DNA of 6,600 nt from Armatimonadota bacterium. GTDB lineage: Bacteria; Armatimonadota; UBA5829. Shown here piece by piece: positions 1 to 4,734 of the stretch. The notes beneath the pieces were generated by a model that had not been told where the DNA came from, searched no databases, and saw nothing but the letters and a program-made list of their open reading frames with translations. The stretch's first letter is position 1. Every line of letters starts with the position of its first letter. The position numbers were made by a program, and so were the translations under genes. The DNA lies in NCBI GenBank assembly GCA_023398345.1, contig JAEWSK010000223.1:1-6600 (forward strand), written 5' to 3'.

Positions 1-462
1 TTCTTGAAGCTTTATAAACTCATCTGCCCAGGCGTTTACAACATCGACGGCAGTGTTCGGATTCGGCATTCGCACGGTTATTCCAATCATATCCGTGCCG
101 ATTCCACTTTCTGCATTATAGATCCTATCGCAACTCACGGCGCGCATAAGTGACTCGGGGCTGATATGGACGCGAGTCGAAACTTTTTCGGCGATATTGC
201 GGCTCATTGCAAGCACGACCAGATTCGCCACCCTACTGTCACGCGAACTCGCCGCCACATCCGACACTCCCACAACCGAGTCGGTCTGCGGCTGCAAATT
301 CTGACGTATGACTGACTCCGACGGCAGCAGTGTCGAAGTCGCTACGTAGTATTTGGGCAAAAACAAACTGACAATAATTGCTCCAGCCACCGCCACTAAC
401 ACACACAGTGCCACCAAATATTTATGTCTTCTCGCCGCATTGTATACGCGCCAGACGTCCAT
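1..462 (-). CDS. Wzz-type polysaccharide chain-length determinant / co-polymerase (partial, 3' end off left edge)
   Basis: An open frame of 154 codons runs from an ATG at 462-460 to the window edge without a stop, so only the N-terminal part is present. A GAGGA ribosome binding site at 469-473 lies 6 bases upstream and supports this start. The protein begins with a short basic cytoplasmic segment (MDVWRVYNAARRHK), then one membrane segment (about residues 15-35), then PKYYVATSTLLP, the usual opening of the periplasmic domain of Wzz/polysaccharide co-polymerase proteins. Later, IGITVRMPNPNTAVDVVNAW (about 126-145) matches the family pattern of a beta strand followed by a helix rich in A, V and N. 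These proteins sit in the inner membrane and set chain length or guide export of O-antigen, capsule or exopolysaccharide. Whether a tyrosine-kinase domain is fused at the C-terminus cannot be seen. It is the last visible gene of the cluster, 68 bases after the PEP-CTERM gene. Confidence 0.82.
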   Translation of the reverse strand, partial: MDVWRVYNAARRHKYLVALCVLVAVAGAIIVSLFLPKYYVATSTLLPSESVIRQNLQPQTDSVVGVSDVAASSRDSRVANLVVLAMSRNIAEKVSTRVHISPESLMRAVSCDRIYNAESGIGTDMIGITVRMPNPNTAVDVVNAWADEFIKLQE

Positions 463-488
463 GCTAAGTCCTCGTCTCAAATATTAGG

Positions 489-520
489 TGGTTCCGGGCG
501 GCAATTGTCACCCGGAACCA
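489..520 (-). terminator. Strong hairpin between the PEP-CTERM gene and the Wzz gene; possible terminator or attenuator
   Basis: A perfect 10-bp inverted repeat (TGGTTCCGGG at 489-498 and CCCGGAACCA at 511-520) encloses a 12-base loop. It starts 10 bases after the PEP-CTERM stop codon on the minus strand. The bases that follow in transcript order (CCTAATATTT) are only moderately U-rich, so it is not a textbook intrinsic terminator. It may act as a leaky terminator or as a 3' stabiliser that lets the small secreted protein be made in greater amount than Wzz. The repeat is seen directly; its role is inference. Confidence 0.55.
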
Positions 521-530
521 GGGATGCAAC

Positions 531-1145
531 CTACGCCGCGACAAGCTTACGTCTCAGCGTCGGCAATGCCAGCAGTGCTCCCGATCCAGCCAGGATAAGT
601 GTGCTGGCGTCCGGTATCGGCTCCTCGCAGGGGCCCGCGCCATCCTGCGCCCAGAACGAACCGGTCGGCCTTACCACCAGAACGGCAAAGCTCAGGTCAG
701 TAGGCAGCGAACCTCCGGTCCACTGGATAGTAAAGCCGTTCTTTGAACTCGACGGTGCAATGTTAAAGATGCTGGATGTTGTTACAAACGCATCTCGAAC
801 ATCTCCAAACGTCGGGCCAAGAGAACTAACAGGGCCTTCCCATCCGGTAGACATCCATCCCAACGGAGGAACTCCCTCGATAACGGGAACCACCCCACTG
901 AGAGTAACCGTAGGGTACACTGCAAATCCACCGATCTTTTGTCCAATGCCGGTCTGATCGTTGTACACGGTAAACGCATACACGTTCGTACCCGCATTGA
1001 AGGTGTACTCTACGTGCCCGTAGTCATTCGCTATGGAGAGGTCGTCCCACACAGGGGCGGGGTCGGGATTCGCCATAGCGCCCCCAGCGCAAAGTGCCAG
1101 GCTACAGGCAACAGCCAGCACAAGATATTTTGTTTTTATAGGCAC
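531..1145 (-). CDS. Secreted PEP-CTERM-type sorting-signal protein, likely exosortase substrate
   Basis: The protein has 204 residues when started at GTG 1145-1143. The frame is open up to GTG 1154-1152, but that codon lies inside the Shine-Dalgarno sequence and cannot be the start. TTG 1148-1146 is a second possibility. The N-terminus is a signal peptide: MPIKTK, a hydrophobic core, then a likely cleavage after AMA (residue 25). The body (about 26-170) is rich in beta-strand patterns, Gly, Thr and Val, with no catalytic motif I recognise. The last 29 residues have the three-part layout of a PEP-CTERM sorting tail: a short proline motif (PIPDAST, 176-182), a hydrophobic segment (about 183-197) and a basic end (RRK, 198-200). 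The core reads PDAST rather than the usual PEP. Exosortases recognise such tails and process the protein at the inner membrane. It lies 82 bases downstream of the glycosyltransferase gene in the exosortase cluster, so it is probably a dedicated substrate. Its biological role is unknown. Confidence 0.85.
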   Translation of the reverse strand: MPIKTKYLVLAVACSLALCAGGAMANPDPAPVWDDLSIANDYGHVEYTFNAGTNVYAFTVYNDQTGIGQKIGGFAVYPTVTLSGVVPVIEGVPPLGWMSTGWEGPVSSLGPTFGDVRDAFVTTSSIFNIAPSSSKNGFTIQWTGGSLPTDLSFAVLVVRPTGSFWAQDGAGPCEEPIPDASTLILAGSGALLALPTLRRKLVAA

Positions 1146-1150
1146 CAAGT

Positions 1151-1161
1151 TCACCTCCTTA
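1151..1161 (-). promoter_or_regulatory. Near-perfect Shine-Dalgarno sequence of the PEP-CTERM gene
   Basis: The minus strand reads TAAGGAGGTGA, which is complementary over 11 bases to the usual 3' end of bacterial 16S rRNA. It decides the start of the downstream gene: the GTG at 1154-1152 is part of this site, while GTG 1145 sits 8 bases after AGGAGG (1159-1154) and TTG 1148 sits 5 bases after it. The length of the match suggests strong translation initiation for this protein compared with its neighbours. Confidence 0.85.
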
Positions 1162-1185
1162 AATAGTGCTGGTTCAGTTAGTCGT

Positions 1186-1210
1186 AAAACGAGGCCGAGA
1201 AAAACGGCTC
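1186..1210 (-). terminator. Weak hairpin with short U run between glycosyltransferase and PEP-CTERM genes
   Basis: In transcript order GAGCCG (1210-1205) can pair with CGGCCTC (1197-1191), with one bulged base and a 7-base loop. It is followed after one base by TTTT (1189-1186). It lies in the 82-base space after the glycosyltransferase stop at 1228. It could be a weak terminator or processing site that separates expression of the PEP-CTERM gene from the upstream genes. The stem is short and imperfect, so this is tentative. Confidence 0.25.
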
Positions 1211-1227
1211 TCCAGTAGTCATCTCCT

Positions 1228-2814
1228 CTATCTCACGAGGAGCACGCCACCGTCCTGATAGGCTCGGGCAACGTGAAATCCATAAGCTGCTTGCTTTTGG
1301 GTAAGCAGCTTCGTCAATGCCACCGAGTTCACAGAAGCAAACGAAGCGGCATAACGAGAGAGAAACACCGCGTCCACCCGGCCAAGTTTTCCCTCCATAG
1401 AAGCGAGTTGCCTGGGGTCGAAGGGAAACCAGACGGCTGTCCTGCGGCCGTACCACGCCAATGCCCATGGGCAATCCGTAGCGATGATCGCGTCTTTGGC
1501 AACAACTTCGTTGATGTCTGCGAACAGCGCGGGAATACCCACAGGAGCAGGCGTGACGTTGCGAGCTAGCGCTGAACAAGTTGGCAGCGCCGCAAATATT
1601 ACAATCGCCGCGACCAATGCGGTCGAGCGAAGCGATGATCCTGTCAATCGACTTGATAAACTAACCATGCAACTGGCGGCGAAAACGACAACAATAGGAA
1701 CCAGCCCGATCAAATGCATAGCCGCCTGATCGCCAATAGCAACACCCATAGTCAAGATAAAAATACAAGCAACTATCAGCTTTCTAAAAGTAAGAATGCG
1801 TTTATCCTTAAACTTTGCGAAAAGCGCCAACGCAAAAAACGGAAATACATATAACCCCGCTTGCTGGGGCCATTGATAGTGAAGCTGCAGCACTCCATCG
1901 AGCGCCTTGGATGCAAGCAGCGGCACATGCGTTATTGCAAATCCCAGCGGCGACGGCAGATCGCCGTATATTCTATGAGCGGTGTATGTCGGGTATAATC
2001 TTGTGTTCATCAACACGTCGTATTGGGACACAGTAAAAAACGGACTCCCGACAGCAAAGAAATTGCGCACCATCCACGGCGACACTACCAACAGAGCGCT
2101 TGCAGCAAACAATGCAACAGCCAAGCCTTTGCGCTTGTCACATGCAAACCAAACATAGATCAGCAACGCGGGCGTAAGAAATGCAAGGCCGTAGTGCGTC
2201 AAACATCCGAGGCCAAAGACAACCCCAGCTTTGGCATAGTTGCGAGGCCCGCGCTCACCGGGAACTGTCAACACATACAACAACCAGATTGTCATAAACG
2301 CCGCCATCATCGCCGACGAGCCGCTCAAAGCGAGCTTGTCCACCTCGAATTGCGTAGAAAACAGTGCCGCTGCAACTGATGCCACCCCCAAAGAAAACAT
2401 CCTGCGCGCCGTCAGAAACACCATCAGTGTAGTAAGCGCCAAAAAGCCAAGTGACGTCGCAATTACGGTTGAGTCTTTAGCCCCAAATGCACCGAACATC
2501 AACGCAAGCATTACAGGATAAAGCGGAGGGTTTGTAACATCAGGTGTGGGCACATGTGAGTTCGTAGCATACAGAGACAGCGGCGTAATCTGATTTGTGA
2601 CAAACCCTCTGGACTCGGCAATATTACGTGCAATTTGTGCCTCATCCATCGCGCCGGGATATTGCAACTGTCCAAAGCCCAGCGCTGCCCGAAGCGCGAT
2701 TATAAGCACCAATGGCGCGAACGCAACCACGATTAAAAGTAATTTGCGCGTCGCGCTGTCCATACGCTCCTGAGCGTTTTCAAGAGGGCGCGATTTTATC
2801 AACACTTCAGCCAT
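1228..2814 (-). CDS. GT-C membrane glycosyltransferase (family 39 / ArnT-PMT-like)
   Basis: A 528-residue polytopic inner-membrane protein with roughly ten or more hydrophobic segments and a soluble C-terminal part (about 415-528). After the first membrane segment (about 24-45) comes [14 protein letters not shown], with the acidic pair D57-E58 in the first periplasmic loop where GT-C enzymes place their catalytic acid. TNPPLYP at 94-100 and the following hydrophobic stretch also fit the GT39/PMT/ArnT layout. Enzymes of this type transfer a sugar from a lipid-phosphate donor to a protein, lipid or glycan on the periplasmic side. The acceptor cannot be read from sequence. The start at ATG 2814 has an AGGAGG at 2822-2827, 7 bases upstream, and overlaps the end of the EpsI gene by 16 bases, so translational coupling is likely. 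The position between EpsI and the PEP-CTERM gene makes glycosylation of the exported protein, or a step in glycan assembly, plausible; this is inference. Confidence 0.85.
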   Translation of the reverse strand: MAEVLIKSRPLENAQERMDSATRKLLLIVVAFAPLVLIIALRAALGFGQLQYPGAMDEAQIARNIAESRGFVTNQITPLSLYATNSHVPTPDVTNPPLYPVMLALMFGAFGAKDSTVIATSLGFLALTTLMVFLTARRMFSLGVASVAAALFSTQFEVDKLALSGSSAMMAAFMTIWLLYVLTVPGERGPRNYAKAGVVFGLGCLTHYGLAFLTPALLIYVWFACDKRKGLAVALFAASALLVVSPWMVRNFFAVGSPFFTVSQYDVLMNTRLYPTYTAHRIYGDLPSPLGFAITHVPLLASKALDGVLQLHYQWPQQAGLYVFPFFALALFAKFKDKRILTFRKLIVACIFILTMGVAIGDQAAMHLIGLVPIVVVFAASCMVSLSSRLTGSSLRSTALVAAIVIFAALPTCSALARNVTPAPVGIPALFADINEVVAKDAIIATDCPWALAWYGRRTAVWFPFDPRQLASMEGKLGRVDAVFLSRYAASFASVNSVALTKLLTQKQAAYGFHVARAYQDGGVLLVR

Positions 2815-3497
2815 CGCTGCGCCTCCTGTTTTGCATTCGACTCTCGCCTGTCTTTAGTCGAAGTAGCCCTTTCAACACGCTTGCACACTTCTTTAAGCGC
2901 AGTGACGGCAAGTTCGCAAATTGCCTGCGAAGCAAGCGGCTTATCTGGGTCAATCGGGCCGATAACGCGCACTGCAGCCCCTTTGGGGCCAAGTCCACGA
3001 ACTCGACACAACAGCATCCCGGCATTTAGGCCGAGCAAATCGGTCGGATTGCCGTTTGGGCCGATGAACGTGTACAGCGCAACTTTTGACATATCGTCTT
3101 TGTGCAATATCAACGCATGGAACGGAACCATAGAGCCATCGGGCATCGTAAGCAAAACCACATGGCGAGCCATAATATCTATTCCTGCTCCGGCTAAACA
3201 AGAATCGGGCAGATGAAATGTGCGCTTGCGATGACCGTAGAGCACAAGCAAATCGGCAACTTGACCGTCGTGTTCATAAGTGCGCCACTGAATCGCGTCG
3301 TCAGCGAGTATGCGATGAACGACGGCGTCGGCTTTTATATCGCTGACGTAATGCCAGTCGCCGATTTTTGCAGGCAGCGGCGCTGGATTAAATATAATCC
3401 TTGAGCCGCGCTCGTCAGCGCGAGACCACATATTGAACGCCCCTGCTCCCATCAAAAGCATGAGCGCGGTTATGTAGCACACTTTTTTTCGCACCAC
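2799..3497 (-). CDS. epsI: EpsI-family exosortase-associated protein
   Basis: A 232-residue protein with a basic start, one N-terminal membrane segment (about 6-22) and a periplasmic domain of the EpsI/DUF3485 type. Recognisable parts are [10 protein letters not shown] (42-51), the central [14 protein letters not shown] (94-107, with H95 and C100), which matches the conserved H-P-x-x-C-L-x-G-x-G signature, and a C-terminal region with VALYTFI. The family accompanies exosortases and is needed in exopolysaccharide loci such as Methylobacillus eps; its exact chemistry is not settled. The start is uncertain. The frame is closed by TGA at 3504-3506, leaving GTG 3497 or GTG 3494 as the starts that keep the whole membrane segment; ATG 3461 would cut it. 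The only Shine-Dalgarno-like sequence, AAGGCGG (3509-3515), is 11 bases away, which is long. The gene overlaps the exosortase by 28 bases in the -1 frame. Confidence 0.88.
   Translation of the reverse strand: MVRKKVCYITALMLLMGAGAFNMWSRADERGSRIIFNPAPLPAKIGDWHYVSDIKADAVVHRILADDAIQWRTYEHDGQVADLLVLYGHRKRTFHLPDSCLAGAGIDIMARHVVLLTMPDGSMVPFHALILHKDDMSKVALYTFIGPNGNPTDLLGLNAGMLLCRVRGLGPKGAAVRVIGPIDPDKPLASQAICELAVTALKEVCKRVERATSTKDRRESNAKQEAQRWLKC
3406..3469 (-). repeat. GC-rich inverted repeat downstream of the slippery heptamer
   Basis: CCGCGCTC (3469-3462) is exactly complementary to GAGCGCGG (3413-3406), with 48 bases between. The stem would begin 12 bases after the A AAA AAG heptamer. A competing local hairpin, CGCGCT-GACG-AGCGCG (3422-3407), has a 6-bp stem and tetraloop and would probably form more easily. 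The long-range stem could slow ribosomes at the heptamer, but its spacing is longer than usual and the competition weakens the case. Confidence 0.3.
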
Positions 3498-4318
3498 GTG
3501 TTTTCAAACCGCCTTTTCAGCAATATAACGACGCTGAGAGCAATTACAAATACAATCGGCCCACTGATGTCATGAAACTGCATTACATCGTCTTGGAGAG
3601 CATCGATATTGGCTACGACAATAACAATCATCACTCTTAAAACATTGGCCGCAAATGCCAGTGGCACTGCCGCCAGAAAAATAACGGCGCGCGCTGCGTT
3701 TGACGCCCGAGCAAGATACGCCAAAACCGATGAAAAGGCCGTCAAACAGTTGATCGCCCGAATGCCGCTGCATGGCAAATCCACTTCAAACGTAAGCCCA
3801 TTCGCTATAAGCATCACGCCATGACTCTCGCAATCCAATCCAAATAGCCCGCAAATCATCGACGCGTATAAACAAGAAGCCCTTTGCAGCGGTGCTCCGA
3901 TTTTTTCTATAAAAAAGTCGGGCGGCGGGGTCATAAACATCAAAAACACTATCGGAAACGCCACCTCTCGCAGCATCCGCCAGCCAGCAAATGTCCAAAC
4001 CAAACCCGCAACCACAAACACCATCGAAAGTCCGGCAATAAACGTAACATCCGCCCACTTGCTGAATGCAAAGACTACAACTCCAAATGCAAGCAGCACA
4101 TTGCCAACCGGTGCAGGTTCAATTGGTGTTACTGAAAGTGTCGCACGCTTGGCATAGACAATCGCGAGCGCGACTGGGATCACAACAATCCCATGAGCAT
4201 AGTTGCCGTCGCTGATCCAGCTCAAAAAAAGCTCTCTCATTGTGCCTGCATATAGCCAGACAGTTGCGGCGGCGATCAATATTGCTGGAATGAATCTCAA
4301 TAAGGTCTTAATACGCAT
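3470..4318 (-). CDS. xrt: Exosortase (PEP-CTERM-processing membrane transpeptidase/protease)
   Basis: A 282-residue polytopic inner-membrane protein of usual exosortase length with about eight hydrophobic segments. The N-terminal motif SWISDGNYAHGIVVIP (33-48) corresponds to the family's W-x-x-D-x-x-Y-x-H-G signature. The three residues expected for catalysis are present: C183 in DLPCSG, R228 in ANVLRV and H249 in FHDISG. TPPPDFF (130-136) is also typical. Exosortases recognise the C-terminal tail of PEP-CTERM proteins, much as sortases treat LPXTG proteins. The start at ATG 4318 is the only usable one: an in-frame TAA lies at 4352-4354 with no other ATG or GTG between. I see no Shine-Dalgarno sequence before it. 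It opens a run of three overlapping genes, with EpsI next. The C-terminus is short and basic ([11 protein letters not shown]) and contains the A AAA AAG heptamer. Confidence 0.93.
   Translation of the reverse strand: MRIKTLLRFIPAILIAAATVWLYAGTMRELFLSWISDGNYAHGIVVIPVALAIVYAKRATLSVTPIEPAPVGNVLLAFGVVVFAFSKWADVTFIAGLSMVFVVAGLVWTFAGWRMLREVAFPIVFLMFMTPPPDFFIEKIGAPLQRASCLYASMICGLFGLDCESHGVMLIANGLTFEVDLPCSGIRAINCLTAFSSVLAYLARASNAARAVIFLAAVPLAFAANVLRVMIVIVVANIDALQDDVMQFHDISGPIVFVIALSVVILLKRRFENTWCEKKCAT
3482..3488 (-). other. Candidate -1 ribosomal frameshift site (A AAA AAG) in the exosortase/EpsI overlap
   Basis: In the exosortase frame the 3' end reads TGC GAA AAA AAG TGT GCT ACA TAA. The heptamer A AAA AAG (3488-3482) is therefore in the X XXY YYZ phase, the same sequence and phase as the Escherichia coli dnaX slippery site. 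Slipping back one base continues with GTG TGC TAC, exactly the EpsI frame from residue V6. The product would be exosortase residues 1-279 joined to EpsI residues 6-232, 506 residues in all. A Shine-Dalgarno-like AAGGCGG lies 20 bases upstream, farther than in dnaX. The heptamer and its phase are seen directly; that ribosomes shift here is inference. Confidence 0.4.
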
Positions 4319-4380
4319 TTGCTTGGTTGGCCCGCCGGGGACGCGCGAAAGTTACGACATCGACTCCCGCGCTAATGGAA

Positions 4381-4428
4381 GTAATATAAAGACAGGCATT
4401 CAATTCCCCAGGCTCTCTGGCATATTAC
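4381..4428 (-). repeat. Inverted repeat in the exosortase leader
   Basis: GTAATAT (4381-4387) and ATATTAC (4422-4428) are exact inverted copies. Inside them CCAG (4408-4411) and CTGG (4417-4420) form a second small inverted repeat around a 5-base loop. The element ends 63 bases before the exosortase ATG on the transcript side. It could be an operator or part of an RNA leader. The outer arms are A+T-rich and could also be chance. Confidence 0.3.
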
Positions 4429-4536
4429 CCATAAGAAGCAGGCATAAACGACTACCTAACAGACATTTTTAAAATTACGTAACTAACTGTGGCTTAATAA
4501 AGACTGTTGAGGCGTAATTGATGACACTAATGCAGA

Positions 4537-4600
4537 GTTAAGCAACGCTGGGCTACAAAGTGCGAAAGCTCAACCGCTCTACAGAGCGAAGTACTTCGCA
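4537..4600 (-). repeat. Cluster of overlapping palindromes, possible operator or switching RNA leader
   Basis: Four elements overlap. GCGAAGTACTTCGC (4586-4599) is a perfect 14-base palindrome. CGCTCT-AC-AGAGCG (4575-4588) is a second inverted repeat sharing three bases with it. TGCGAA (4561-4566) pairs with TTCGCA (4595-4600), enclosing the second one. GTTAAGC (4537-4543) pairs with GCTCAAC (4568-4574) with one mismatch on this strand that becomes a G-U pair in RNA. Several of these pairings exclude each other, as in switching leaders or adjacent operators. About 220 bases separate the cluster from the exosortase start. No known riboswitch or RNA family is recognised. Confidence 0.45.
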
Positions 4601-4688
4601 TATAAACGCGACGAGGAAAATGCATTTGAGGGCGAATAAGTGTTGATTGTTAACTGAACGTCTGTATCGTATAGAGCTCTTTATCGCA

Positions 4689-4714
4689 TTTTCGGGATGG
4701 GGTTATCCCGAAAA
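4689..4714 (-). terminator. Hairpin downstream of the acetyltransferase gene, without a U tract
   Basis: A perfect 10-bp inverted repeat, TTTTCGGGAT (4689-4698) and ATCCCGAAAA (4705-4714), has a 6-base loop and begins 20 bases after the acetyltransferase stop codon. On both strands the arms open with T and close with A, so the U run that follows an intrinsic terminator is missing. It may be a 3' stabilising hairpin, a non-canonical terminator or a protein-binding site. Confidence 0.4.
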
Positions 4715-4734
4715 ACTAAAAAGCGAATGGCCTT

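Larger units (their letters stand above)
4319..4734. other. 416-base intergenic region; putative end of one operon and leader/promoter region of the exosortase operon
   Basis: I find no credible coding sequence here on either strand. The region is visibly more A+T-rich than the genes around it, especially 4430-4520 and 4620-4690. It holds a hairpin near the acetyltransferase stop (4689-4714), a cluster of inverted repeats (4537-4600), short palindromes such as TTACGTAA (4475-4482) and AGAGCTCT (4673-4680), and an inverted repeat close to the exosortase start (4381-4428). I found no convincing sigma-70 or sigma-54 promoter by eye, nor any known riboswitch signature. Its length compared with the tight spacing elsewhere suggests that the exosortase operon starts here. 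Confidence 0.6.

Noticed and set aside
424..957. Plus-strand open frame of 177 codons
   Set aside because: It lies opposite the PEP-CTERM gene and the start of the Wzz gene, has low-complexity Ser/Pro/Thr-rich content and no family resemblance. It is a shadow of the minus-strand coding.
1149..1161. Match to the 3' end of 16S rRNA on the plus strand (TCACCTCCTTA)
   Set aside because: No rRNA sequence lies next to it. Read on the minus strand it is the Shine-Dalgarno sequence of the PEP-CTERM gene.
1178..1579. Minus-strand open frame of 133 codons inside the glycosyltransferase gene
   Set aside because: It overlaps the true gene in another frame, has many Cys and Arg residues typical of shadow frames and shows no domain.
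4541..4558. Sigma-54-like promoter on the minus strand (TAGCCC...TTGCT)
   Set aside because: The -24 element has lost the GG and the distance to GC is one base short, so it does not fit the strict spacing.
4537..4574. Integron attC-like core pair (GTTAAGC and GCTCAAC)
   Set aside because: The cores are in the reverse order to an attC site (GTTRRRY before RYYYAAC), the spacing is short, and there is no cassette or integrase context.
4561..4615. tRNA-like D-arm resemblance (GCTCA...AGAGC)
   Set aside because: No anticodon arm, no T-arm (GGTTCNANNCC) and no acceptor stem can be found around it.
4319..4734. Cyclic-di-GMP or other known riboswitch in the exosortase leader
   Set aside because: I looked for the conserved segments of GEMM, cobalamin and TPP riboswitches on both strands and found none. 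The inverted repeats are reported as unassigned.
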